NCBI RefSeq assembly: GCF_040054535.1 | Contig: NC_090797.1 | Location: 2,016,501-2,080,500 of the forward strand | Source of the DNA: Antennarius striatus | Lineage: Eukaryota; Chordata; Actinopteri; Lophiiformes; Antennariidae | Length of the DNA: 64,000 nt | Reading direction: 5' to 3' | Part shown: positions 35,458-50,172 of the stretch, in pieces | Position numbering within the stretch: the stretch's first letter is position 1 | Layout of the letters: every line of letters begins with the position of its first letter | Notes under the pieces: model-generated | Database searches by the model: none | What the model saw: only the letters and a program-made list of their open reading frames with translations | What the model was told of the DNA's origin: nothing | Translations under genes and position numbers: made by a program

Positions 35458-37733
35458 AAACCCATGAGAAATCACTGTTACAATTTGTGCTGGCAGAGGG
35501 AGGAGGAGGAGGAGGATGAGGAGGATGGAGGAAGAGATGAAGGCTCCACTTCACTGAATCACGTTCTTCTCTTCTCCGCTTCCTGGTGACTCCGCCCACT
35601 TAGCTTCCCCTGATTGGCTCTCGCTCCGTTCCGTTGCGTGTCAAACTCATACAGTTTAAGTGATGTCAGGAAGCGTGACGCGGCGCCTCACCTGGGCAGA
35701 CGCCAGGGGCGGGGCCTAATTCTTTGGGTTGGGATGAGGTTTTTTTTAGAGCCTGAACTCTCAGCCAATCAACTTTCCCTTTATATTTCCACTTCCTGTC
35801 TCTCCCCCGTTTCATTGGCGATGAGCACGTCGATCACAAACTGGCTTCTGGTTGCTTTGAAAAATCTGATGAGTCATATTTCTGCTGAAGCGGCGCCGCT
35901 TCCTGCTTCAGATTCCTCAGACGATCGTCATCCAACACCTTTGTTTGATTCTGTTAACTCCACTGATGATTCATGAAGACGCTGAGATTACAGTGAAGAT
36001 TTAATCCCGGACTCAACCCTTCTGTTCGTTCCATCCTTTAGTCTAAGATTAAAAAATACCTCAATAATAAGAACATCTCCGTAGACATCCTATAATAATC
36101 GATCACACCGGGTCGAAGTTCGGAGTGTTTTTTTTACTGCTGATGTGTCCCAAAAGAAAAACCTCGCACTTTTCTGCAAAAATAGCTTCATGCTGTTGCC
36201 ACGGAAACGCAAAAGACCTAGCAAAGAGAGGAAGGAAGCGTGGGGTCCATGTTCATGCAGAGTTTGATAACTTTATGAGACCAGCCAATCACAGAGCTCA
36301 ATTTGGGAGCCATTTATTCCCTTTTTTCACCTTATTTGAGAGAATAATTCCCTAAAAGCGACAAAAAAATGACTGAATAATCATCTTTTGTGCCCCATAA
36401 TTACTCTCAGTGTGCGACAACTTGTGCGTCACCGCCTGACAAAGGCGATGGAACCCGTCTATTTCCTGGCATTGGCGCTGTGACGCGGCGCCGCCTCCCT
36501 CCATTAAGTAGTTAAGGGCTTTATGTGTGTGCTACTTATCTATGAGGCTGTGTTTACGGGATTAAACTGAGGTGGAGATCATCATCATCATCATCATCAT
36601 CAGCTGTGACTCACGTGTCTGAAGGTGGTGTGGGGGGCGGCGCCGGCCCCCGTCTCCTCCATGTACTCCTCCCAGTTAAACTCCGCCTCCTCGCCCATGG
36701 AATCTGCATCTGGACAATCAAAAACCCGACCGGTCCGGTTTATTGGATGCTAATGAAATTAACACGCGGCCTATGAATACGCCAAAACACAACAGGAAGT
36801 GATCGGAAGTATTTTTGTTAGCTTAGCGTGTAGCCAGTCATTTTATGTGATGCTACTGAAGCTTCTCCGCTTAGCGAAAGATGCTAAATTTGTCTGCCGA
36901 ACTTGTTTGGACTAGGCTCCACCCCCCCAGGAAGTTTAGTAATTTTAATGACACCAAAAAATAAATAAATGGATAGATAAATAAACAAATAAATAAAAAC
37001 ACTCTTAGAAGGCAGAAATGGAAAATCCTGAATCCAAGAACAAAAATTTTGCTGAATTTTTGCAGAAAGAAGTCAAAGTCGTAACTAATGGCAACGACAT
37101 CAACCAGTGACATCATTGTGTTTGTTTGTATAAATCTCTTAATTAAATATACAGAATTACCCGAACACTTTTCACTAGACATGACCATACTTGGGCAAGA
37201 AGGCGGAGCTAGGGAGGAAGCACGTGCTACCCTTCACTAGGGTTTTTTCCACTAATTTAAAAATAAACTCATTTCGTGTTAAAGGAGAGTAAAAACTACA
37301 GATTGAGACCATAAACCGCTCAGAAAACAATTTTCTGACTTCATAAAACAAACAAGAAATAAACACATTTTCTCATAAGCTTCTTTTTGAAACCAGTGGA
37401 GTCGCCTCCTGCTGGTCGTGTGACAGACTGCAGGTTGATGCGCCGCCTTTTTCCCCCCTCTAAAACAAAAGAAATACAGCATTTCACCTGATTTTAATTT
37501 GTTGACGCGGATCGGCGCTCCGGCCACAAGATAATCTCATCGTAAAATAAGTCAAAGGCGGTTTTTCCTGAACGCTGCTATTATTAGCAGCAGAAGAATT
37601 CCTGCTATGCGCTTCCAGTGTTCATGCCGCACGACTGATCTTTAAATATGGCCACGCCCTCCTCACCTGTGTTCACCTCCTCTTCTCTCCCGTTGGTCGG
37701 GAAGCGTGACTTCACTGCGGAGGGCGACTGCAT
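21714..37733 (-). CDS. sfmbt2: Scm-like with four MBT domains protein 2
   Basis: A Polycomb-group repressor; MBT repeats bind methyl-lysine histones. Exons in transcript order: 37667-37733, 36615-36709, 33574-33814, 27366-27454, 26513-26762, 26337-26434, 26143-26244, 25803-26033, 25515-25641, 25330-25443, 25205-25247, 24997-25064, 23781-23920, 23593-23702, 23111-23286, 22867-23036, 22525-22788, 22310-22429, 21714-21854. Every junction keeps phase; 881 aa against about 894 in human. Four MBT repeats span about 30-475 ([46 protein letters not shown]). A SLED domain follows ([17 protein letters not shown], about 509-630), then a basic stretch ([18 protein letters not shown]), an acidic Ser-rich linker and a C-terminal SAM ([13 protein letters not shown] to [17 protein letters not shown]). 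[14 protein letters not shown] and the first MBT favour SFMBT2 over SFMBT1. The Met chosen (MQSPSAVK, context accaggATGC) is the best available, but the frame stays open 71 nt upstream to an acceptor at 37805. Confidence 0.96.
21891..22247. mobile_element. MITE in the last sfmbt2 intron
   Basis: The ends are inverted repeats: TAGAACCTCGAGAAATGAG at 21891 and, reading in from the right, TAGGACCTCGAGATACAAG. TA sits at both boundaries. About 357 bp, without coding potential, it fills most of the 455-bp intron between the last two sfmbt2 exons. It is mariner-like by TIR style and TA target; the family is not named. Confidence 0.7.
23566..23590. repeat. (CCT)n triplet repeat abutting a splice donor
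   Basis: On the sfmbt2 sense strand this is a GGA repeat starting directly after the donor of the exon at 23593-23702 (GCCAA, then gtgaggagg). Confidence 0.85.
23755..23780. repeat. (AC)n microsatellite forming a splice donor
   Basis: Read on the sfmbt2 sense strand, the exon at 23781-23920 ends GAG and the intron is (GT)n from its first base, so the donor GT is the first unit of the microsatellite. Confidence 0.9.
24020..24430. repeat. tandem repeat of about 145 bp carrying AGGTCAAGGTCA motifs
   Basis: Roughly three degenerate units share CTCAGGAACC(G)GATAAGAT-type blocks, CAGGGAGG-type blocks and TTGACCTTGA...AGGTCAAGGTCA pairs. A related fragment lies at about 27130-27230. Each unit brings TCAAGGTCA-like sites (for example 24137-24145; reverse-strand form 24112-24120), the extended half-site bound by NR5A and ESRR nuclear receptors. 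It sits in the sfmbt2 intron between 23921 and 24996. Confidence 0.65.
25164..25797. repeat. five AC/GT microsatellites in four consecutive short sfmbt2 introns
   Basis: Plus-strand tracts: AC 25164-25200, GT 25284-25323, AC 25479-25508, AC 25646-25680, AC 25775-25797. On the sense (minus) strand these read GT, AC, GT, GT, GT. They flank the exons at 25205-25247, 25330-25443 and 25515-25641. Confidence 0.92.
27221..27271. repeat. nested inverted repeat (cruciform-type)
   Basis: The outer arms GATCAAAGCTA (27221-27231) and TAGCTTTGATC (27261-27271) are perfect. They enclose a second perfect palindrome, TGATCTAC-A-GTAGATCA (27238-27254). It lies in the sfmbt2 intron downstream of the exon at 27366-27454, beside a fragment of the AGGTCAAGGTCA repeat. 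Confidence 0.75.
27455..33573 (-). other. sfmbt2: large sfmbt2 intron (6.1 kb), no exon seen
   Basis: It separates exon 3 (33574-33814, first MBT) from exon 4. It holds microsatellites 28831-28883, 29431-29474, 30623-30691, 31197-31233, 31384-31418 and 32465-32510. It also holds a degenerate TCTATAACTTT/ATAATC-type tandem repeat (30273-30350) and an octamer ATTTGCAT near 29301 close to a paired TGATGTCA/TGACATCA palindrome. No coding exon was recognised. Confidence 0.7.
29367..29405. repeat. inverted repeat of CRE-like sites
   Basis: GTGATGTCACTG (29367-29378) and CAGTGACATCAC (29394-29405) are exact reverse complements 15 bp apart. Each contains a TGA-TG-TCA type bZIP-like core. Confidence 0.6.
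33815..36614 (-). other. sfmbt2: sfmbt2 intron 2 (2.8 kb), microsatellite only
   Basis: It lies between coding exons 2 and 3. It contains (GT)n 35407-35456, an X-box-like site 36195-36208 and a (TCA)n run at about 36577-36602 close to the exon 2 donor. No exon or gene was recognised on either strand. Confidence 0.65.
36195..36208. promoter_or_regulatory. X-box-like motif
   Basis: GTTGCCACGGAAAC has inverted RFX half-sites. It lies in sfmbt2 intron 2. Binding is inferred. Confidence 0.3.
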
Positions 37734-37804
37734 CCTGGTGACCTTTGACCTGGGGTGCGCCGCCTCTTTTTCACTGCATCTCCTTTTGTTTTCTTTGTTT
37801 ATCC
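37734..37804 (-). other. sfmbt2: probable 5'UTR (or N-terminal extension) of the sfmbt2 start exon
   Basis: A good acceptor (cctccatccag, reading into 37804) places the exon start here. The 71 nt before the chosen ATG are open in frame, so a coding upstream exon is possible, but none was found. Confidence 0.5.
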
Positions 37805-38889
37805 CTGGATGGAGGAAATAAACAGACGACATGAAATGGAAAGAAGGAAACAGGAAGTAATTCCAGTTTCTTCACAATAAAACTCAACAACGGTCAGATG
37901 AAAATAATCCGACAACCGAAGGATCCTTAAACACAACGTCCTCCCGAGTGTATTTGCAGGACTTTGAGTGTGTGTGTGTGTGTGTGTGTGTCCACCACAC
38001 AGACCCTGCAAACATTCATTGCGTAAACAACAAGCTGAGCTAATTTGGCTCACATGACGTCCTCCGCCGCCCCTCTCCCCTCTCAGCCAATCAGAGACCT
38101 CGCCTTCCAGCCTCTCGGTCTCCAGCAGCATCGACGCATCGCCCCACCCTCCCCAAAAAAAAACAAAACAAAAAAAACAACCCCTGTGGTTTTCCTGTGA
38201 AAACTCTCCAGTTTCTGCTGTAAAGCTGAGATTTTAAAGTCAATCAACAATCAATAAATCGATAAACTTGACGTGACGCTAAAATGAGTTGTTTTTTGCT
38301 TCATTAATCTGGGATTACGTTCAAGATTTGGCACTTCTGACCCAAAGCCTAGAGCAGAAAAAGGATTTTTCTGCGATTTTTCAAACTGGATCTGCAGGAA
38401 CTTTTTTTTCTTCTACCGTCAAAGGTTTTTGAGAACGGAAAAAAAACAGGAAATGTGTCGTCGTCTGAATTCTTTAGAAGTGCGTCGCTAGTTTCCTCAG
38501 AAATCCACCCTCTGGATGACATCTGATTCAGATTTAATCCCAGTCCCACCGGTCCGCAAAGAGGTTCCATCCCTCCATCAGAGGGAGGAAGAGCTTCTTC
38601 CATTGTGTAAAAATAATTTGCTGGGATTGGATTCTAGAGAAGTGAGATTAACGCGAGGGAAACTTTTTTAGTGTGGACGAGGTTACCCAGATTGTGCACT
38701 GGGAAAGGGGATTAGATTTAATCTGAGACACGGGATGCCTCAGATTTTTATTGATTAGCCCCCAGAGGAGCGCCGTTCATCCACATGTTGTCCCTTGCCT
38801 CAGATTAAAGGAGGGATTGAGCAGATTACCAATTGCGTGGCATTTTGTTACATTAGGTTCTCCTGTTTTAGACCCATCCAAAAGTTGAG

Positions 38890-38937
<48 letters not shown>

Positions 38938-40620
38938 CCCATGGAGGAAACTCCCTGTTTTCATGGCAACAACCCCCCCCCCCCACCCCAACCTGGAGGC
39001 TGCAACCATCAGATTAGACGTTTAAATAACAATAGAAACTCCTGATTGGATCATCCCAATCAGGTGACCTCCTCCCCTGATCATCTCTGTGTCAACTTGA
39101 TTGCCTTATCAATTACAGCTAAATGATGAACTCCTATCGATCCCCCCCTTTACCCCCACACCCCAATCCCCGCAGCTCAGTGGGAAAAAAAAAAGTATAG
39201 AAATGCCTGATTTATTCATTGCGCTTGAACGCAACGCGCGGTTTTTATTGTTTCTGCACATTTTTAATCTAAAAAAAACCGCAGCGCAAGAGAAAAAAAT
39301 TAGACAGAGGCGCGATTTAAAGCAATTATCGTATTAATCGGGGCGGAACCGCGATTAATTGAGGGAAAAACGTGAAATCATCAACATATTCGCGTCCGAT
39401 CGGAAGGAGAAAAAAAAAGGATTTAAAACGAACCTGACGTCGGGTTTTTTGTCCCGATGAGGCGTTAAAATCAAACCGACGATCCCAAAACGCGTGTGCG
39501 TCTTTTTTTTTTTTTTTTGTGGATCAAAGTGAAAGAGGAAACGCACACATGAGGAAGATGAGGCTGAAGGGGTGTAGCCGTGTACAAAAAAAAAAAAAAC
39601 CCACTCCGTGTACTTTGCACACTCAAAAACTGCAGCGGAAAAAAACTCACCAGGAATCACCGAATGCGCACTTTGGATTTAATTGATTAAACCTCGTTTG
39701 TTTCCACCCAAAGAAACCGAACCGGACGCGTTATCTGCCGCCGTTTTATTTTTTCCTCGTTCAAAGATTTTAAGGGACAGTTTCCCACCTCCTCCTCCCC
39801 CCACACACACACTCACGCACACACACACACACACACACACCACCTCCCCTCCTCCGTGAAACACCGCCATGTTGAAAATGCTTTGACATTTTGGCAGTGT
39901 CCGGTATTTTCCGATGGTTTTTACGCACCCGAAAAAATCCCAAAATGACTCATTTGTGGGCGATTTGTGTGACGTTCGCGTGTAAAAAAAAAAAACCAAA
40001 CCGAAAACTTGGCGTTAAAAAATAAATTTACGTCGAAATTCGTGCGTAAAAACCTCTCGGAATAACGTTTCCAGCTCGAGTTTACGCGTTTTTGTTTTTT
40101 TAAATTAACATTTATTCACACATCAGTTCAGGAACGCATGTCGAGGAACAAACAACCGAGTTAAACGTTTTTACCGCGAGTGGCTCGAGACAACGTCCTC
40201 TCCTCTCCCCTCGCGCCGGTTGTTAATAACAGCAGCGCGTGAGAAACACTTTGAACAACTTGGGCTCGCGACAGAAAGCTCGCGACTCCCTCACTGGTTT
40301 CTACAGAAACCGCCTCGAGACCACTTCTGGATTTTTTTTTTATTTAAAAAAAAAAAAAATTTCACGCAAAGAGGAGAAAAACAAAAACTGTCGTCGACAT
40401 AACGAAAATAACAAGAAAAAAAAATGAAGCGAAAGCGGAAATCCTCGCGGGACGCGCGAGCCTTCACCTGTCTTACCTGTCCAAGTTTTTTTTCCCTCTG
40501 GTCGCCTCTCCGTCTCGAGACCCCCTTCCGTTTTTTTTCCCCCCTTCCTCGCTCGCGGGAGCTCGAGCTCAGCTACGCGAACGACGTCGTTCAGCTGCTG
40601 CCCCTGTTCCAATATGGCAT
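37805..40620 (-). other. sfmbt2: sfmbt2 5' intron region
   Basis: It lies between the start exon and the likely promoter. It holds AC/GT tracts at 37968-37991, 38891-38932 and 39822-39841, several A/T homopolymers and a dense set of GATTA-type motifs at about 38645-39070. The stretch from 39.9 to 40.6 kb becomes CpG-rich. No coding exon was seen. Confidence 0.5.
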
Positions 40621-40645
40621 CTCCCGTCTGCGCATGTGCAGAAAC
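40190..40645 (-). promoter_or_regulatory. sfmbt2: candidate sfmbt2 CpG promoter and non-coding first exon
   Basis: CpG-dense sequence (repeated CTCGCG, CGCGAG, CGAACGACG) ends with a near-consensus NRF1 site, TGCGCATGTGCA (40629-40640), next to CCAATATGGC, a YY1-like core. This pattern is typical of TATA-less housekeeping promoters. It is the closest such block upstream of the first coding exon. The exact start site and first donor were not resolved. Confidence 0.45.
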
Positions 40646-42189
40646 ATTACAGATATTTTTCAAGCCAACTCCTTCATAACCGTCCAGGAGCAAAGAAAGT
40701 ACGTCTGCTGTTTTTTTTTATCATTAGAAATTCCTATAACTTTAAACACATCACGACTGGAAACGGGTTTACGCAGCGAAATCCTATTTTTTTTTAAGCA
40801 AATAAAAGCATATTCTGGTGTAATTACGCATATATAGGAGTTATAAATACATTTTTAATCGCTTTTGTACGTTAAATGTGATCAAACATAAATTGATCAA
40901 GTTTAGAGGCGAAACGAAATATGCTTACCACATGAAAGGTGACTAAACCGTTTCCAAACGTCCCAGCTTTGAAAAGAGAGTTGAGTAATGAAATAAAACC
41001 TGGTTTTATTCCTGTAAGGATGATAATTTTGTTGAAGATTAATCTTGGTTATTTTTCTTTGACGCCAAAGTAAAACAAAGCTAAATTTGCTGAAATAAAG
41101 GTGAGCAGAAACAAACCACAACAGGCTTTGATCGCTGATCTAAATCAGAAAATACCCACGTTTGTTTGTCGTGTCGACGTCATCGTGAGAAACAAGATGA
41201 AAGGTCGAAATCTTCTGCTCAACACTTGGCTTTTTTCCCTTTGTTTGTTTGGGGATGACTTTCCTCCACAGAGCTGTTGAGTAATGGAGATTTTTTTTTT
41301 TTTTTGTTTCTTAAGAGCCGTCATCTCTTATCAAAGTCAACAGTATCCTCTAGTGGTTGGAGGGCATTTTTCCACTTCTGATCGGCGCATTTTTCCATTA
41401 AAAACACGTTTATAAACAGACATCAAGACGCGTAAAGGAGTTCCAATCACAGAACCAGAATACCCCCCCACTCCCGCGGGTGGCGCAAGGGTTTTACCCC
41501 GGATTAGACTTTCAGGGGGGATTTTTTTTTTTTGACTAGAGAAATGGAAACCTACGTGACCAACGAGAGGTTTCAGTAAACCTAAACCAGGTCAGCGTGT
41601 CGCCTGGATTCACCCCTGACATTAGAGGAACTATTTAAACCCAACAGCGCGGATTGTTCCATTGCGCGGCGGCTTTTCACGGGATTGCTCTGGGGGGAAA
41701 AAAACCCCCAAACAAACACCGAATTCCCGGATTTCAGCCCGAATCGGGTCATACGGTCGTCATGTATGTGCTCAGTCATCGTGCCTCATCACATGTTGGC
41801 CTTCATTATGTTTATTCTGCTCGTTTCATGTGACCTGGTTCAATATGTGGACTCGTGGGGAGAAATTATTTACGCTTGTTAATATGTGGAGAAGCAATAA
41901 AATGCATCTTTTAGATATAGATAAATATAGATTTAAACGCATGTTTTGATTATCAAGAAGATATTCCTGATTGAAATGTGTTTTTGTCACTTTTTACTGT
42001 CGGTCGGGGCCTGACAGTCCAAAAACTGGGATTGGAGACTTAAATTAATAGTAATGTCCATCATATTTTATTTAAAATAGTTAATATTATTTTTGTGGTG
42101 TTTTTTTTTTTTAGTTTTCCACGTGTTTTAGTCTTTTATTGTGAAATGCTGTTCCTGATTCTTCAATGGAAACCGCTCCCCCGGGGCGC
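40646..42189. other. intergenic, nothing recognised
   Basis: AT-rich sequence with short homopolymers. No exon, RNA gene or mobile element is supported on either strand. Confidence 0.6.
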
Positions 42190-42530
42190 GCGGGACAGAA
42201 ACGGTTCAAACATAAACAAAAATCGCTGTTTATGTTTACAATTTTACAAAATAAATGTCCGCAACGAGGCGCGGGGAGTGTTTTATTTTGAAACCTGGAT
42301 GCGGCGGGATGCCTTCAGGGTCACGAGACACCGGAGGGCTCGTGAGGAGAGGCGAGGAGGCGCTCGTGCCAAAGTGGTGCCGCTATAGGAACAGATGGTC
42401 GGAGCGCGCGCCGCGTCCCGGTAATCTGCCAGAGAAGAGGCTTTTCCAAGCGCGCGGGAGGCAGGATTAAACCCATACATGCACGCGCATGGGGCGCGTG
42501 CACGCACACAAGCGCTACCACGGCTGTAAC
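42190..42530. promoter_or_regulatory. unassigned CpG-rich block
   Basis: Dense CpG (GGGGCGCGCGGGAC, GGAGCGCGCGCCGCGTCC, CATGGGGCGCGTGCACGC) lies in an otherwise AT-rich spacer, 1.5 kb before the STIMATE-like ATG and about 1.6 kb from the sfmbt2 promoter candidate. It could be an alternative first exon or promoter of either neighbour. Confidence 0.35.
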
Positions 42531-43985
42531 CGTTTTGTGATTTAGCAATAAAGTTTTGTGGTTTTGGATGCAGGTGGAACCGCAGCATCACCTCAGGCTC
42601 AAATGAAAACAAGTTTTTAAAAAAATAATCATTTTTAAATACATTTATTTAAGTTAAAAATTATCTAATGAATCGTTTTTGAAAGTCTCCACATTTTTAT
42701 TAATTTATTTATTTACTTGTACAGACTTTAAAACCCATAAAAAACAAACAACTTTTAACTTTTTTTGACAGGCGGAAAACTCCGATCGGAACCAGAATCT
42801 GTCTCTATGTTTGGTTGAGAGGAAGATGAGGGAGGAAGAGCGGAAAAGTAGGAGGTGGCTATAAATAATGGGGAAAAAAACACATTTGGAGATATTTCAA
42901 AGCGAGACGGTCACGTTTGAAGTCATTTTACTAATTCACTTCTTTTGGATCATCCTCATTTTAATTAGGAACAAACTAAATGAAACCGGATTTAAATTAT
43001 CCATGAGATTATTTGACTTTTTTATTGTGACAGATCAGATTATTTATGAAAATACACAGTTCTTTAACTTTCACAGTAAAGGCATGAAGCTGCTGTCAGG
43101 ACGCTGTTGGTGGTTTATCTATTATGTTAAATAATAGGTAAATAATCCGTTAAGGTCTGAACCGACAAATTATTTATAATTTGAGATTATCATAATTCAA
43201 CCAAATTGTCCTGGAATTTAATTTATTTCCACTTTTGAAACGTGGAGACGGAAGATTGCGTGGATTAATTAATAGTGACCTCACACTGACACGGAGTCGC
43301 GCACAATGAGGGAATTCTGAGAGCCCCGCCATCAAGTTAAACAAACCAGGACCGGATGTTAGATTAGTGGCACTTCAAAATAAAATGTCAATGAGAAAAC
43401 TTCAAAACAATTAAAATTTTTATTAAATTGACATTTAACAATTAACTTTTAAACGCAATGTCAATAGAAATGGACTCAAATGGAGCAGTGCCTTAAATCA
43501 ATCAATCACACACACACTAACGTTTTTGAAGAGAAAACACAAAAACACAACTGAAAACTCACATTTATCCTGTGACACAGTGATATTAATGTAATTTGGC
43601 ATCAATTGTGTCAAATTGGGTTAAAAATAAAGATCTGAATTTTTAATTCAACTTAATTTTTAGCTCGTTTATCCACAAGTACTTGAAAGGACCGGCTGAT
43701 GTCTTTTATTTTGAAATATGTATACCGGAAGCTGTGCTCATGTTTTCCTGCAGTTTGACGGACGGGTTCCTGTTTTCCCGACACAAACATGGATGTGAAT
43801 CAGATGATCGATCCGCTATAACCCGCTGAAGAAAACCCCTCATCGTGGAACCAATCGATTAATAAATCGATCTTTAAGTCCGTTTTATTTGTTTAATAAA
43901 TTTATTTATTTTTAACCCTCGAACGTTGAACGGACGCCAAACACCACGGAGCGCTCCTTCTGCGTCGTGCGCCTCCCGTCTCGAC

Positions 43986-48349
<4,364 letters not shown>

Positions 48350-49595
48350 ACCAGGTGACCCCCCCCCCCGCCACACCCCCACCCCACAAGACGCTCTGAA
48401 CCAATCACGTTTCAGTCTTAATCAAAGGTCCAAATATCAGCTTTCAGTGCAGAAGCGTCTCAAACCTGTGAATGTTGAACACTGGCGCCTCAGCAACCCG
48501 CTGGCGTTAGCGTTAGCATTAGCGCCTCTCTGGGCGCGCGTGCTAATCAGATAGCATTTAGCCATCCTGAAGCTGTAAATGCTCTGTTTGATGCGAGGGA
48601 ACATCAGAGGAAACCACGAGCGAGCGCATGTGGACAGATTAGTGAGCAGCGCCGCGCCCGCGGGGCAGAAAGCGCCGGGTGGTCGCCACAAAGACTGAAG
48701 GGGGAGGGGGGGATCTTTTGGGGAACGGCGTCACTCCAAAGAGACTCATTTATCACTGATCGTGTTGCAGAGGAGCCGGTGAGGAAAGGATCTTCTCCAT
48801 CAAGAAGATCACTTCAAATCCAGCTCTGATGGTCGTTCCCCGGAGCGTTTCAGCTCGAAAGACAAACGTCTTTTAAAGACGGCGTTTACGACGGATCGGC
48901 CGCGTTCAAAGATTGTTTCTAGATGTAGATAAATAAACATTTTTGAGAAAAAGGTGCAAATTTTACAAAAGGACATGTTCCCGTGTGGAAAACCTTCAAG
49001 CTACGGCCTTTTTCTGATTAGCTTAGCTTCGATTAGCGCGGGGGCAAACAGCTAGCCTGCGATGTGACCCTTCTCAGGGTCGCTTTTTATCACGAGGGCT
49101 TTTTTTACTTTTCACCTCCTTCCCCTTTGAGTTAGCCGCTAACTCGTTTTATACAGGCAGCAATTTTGTGAAGCCACACCCCCAAAAACTTCTATATTTA
49201 TGACTTTGCGGAAGTTTTTGCGGCAGATTTAATCAAATATTACATTTAAGAAAACTTTTGTAAAGGATGCAAAACTAAATCTTGTCCGTCCTCGACTGTA
49301 GGAAGCGAACGTACCCACGATGAACCCCTAAAATGACTCATTAAATGTTATTTTGCTAACGTTTTATTCTCTCTTCGCTAACGTTTTCCTAGCCTGACGA
49401 TGCAGGAATTCGATCTGAACGTATTTGTACTTGGGGTCCGTCTGCGATCACTTTCTTTATGTATTCCTGTTTATTTGTATTTTTGTTGTTTATTTTTTTT
49501 AACAATATGATTTTTTACAAACAGAAAACGGCGCAGAGCGCTTTAACGTGTCGCCGCGGCGACGCTGCTCCACCGAATGTTTAATCTGTCCTGTG

Positions 49596-49601
49596 AATAA
49601 A
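49596..49601 (+). terminator. tmem110l: likely poly(A) signal of the STIMATE-like gene
   Basis: AATAAA is followed within 25-50 bases by a GT-rich tract (gtgttccgtgttg). An earlier hexamer at about 48933 is an alternative. Confidence 0.45.
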
Positions 49602-49962
49602 GACGACTGACACACCAGCCGGTGTTCCGTGTTGAATTCCTGGCGGCGACGACGGACGAGCCGAATGGAACCCGGCCCGGAGCACACCTGTGTGGGCGGG
49701 GCTACGAGCCCTTTGCCCTCCAGGTGATGACAGGGAGCACGACGGGTTTTTGTGTGTGTGTGTGTGTGTTTGTGTGTGCGTCATGCGCCGCATCCAGTTA
49801 TTGGCGCTGGACAAGGGGTTAGTTAGCCGTTGCCGTGGTAACCAGGTGTGATCTGTAGCGTTTAACGCATATCTGCTGTTTGACGAAACCACAGTTTGTG
49901 CGGAATCCAAAGGTTTTATGTGTTGGCGTCTCAGGAAATGAGATCAAATCATGGATTTAACT

Positions 49963-49968
49963 TTTATT
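49963..49968 (-). terminator. itih5: likely itih5 poly(A) signal
   Basis: AATAAA on the minus strand about 205 bp after the itih5 stop codon, the first canonical hexamer downstream. Confidence 0.5.
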
Positions 49969-50172
49969 TACATTTACAAAATCACTGCAACAAAATAATG
50001 ATCACAATATCATAAAAAACAATTAATTTTCACTGGAAATGGTACAAAAATATACTCAGGAGAGCCAGTAGGTAGAGCGAACGGAACTGAAATGCGCAGG
50101 CGTGTGGATTTAAATCTGTTGGGATTTAATAAGGTTAGAGATTAAATTAAGTCAGTGAATGCTAAAGCTAGC

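Larger units (their letters stand above)
48350..50172. other. convergent 3' intergenic region
   Basis: This is the tail-to-tail spacer between the STIMATE-like gene (plus) and itih5 (minus). It should hold both 3'UTRs. Candidate poly(A) hexamers are at 49596-49601 (plus) and 49963-49968 (minus). An X-box-like GTTGCCGTGGTAAC lies at 49829-49842. No other gene was recognised. Confidence 0.6.

Noticed and set aside
21714-37733. Assignment as sfmbt1
   Set aside because: A few C-terminal residues look SFMBT1-like, but the first MBT and the [14 protein letters not shown] block match SFMBT2, as does the synteny.
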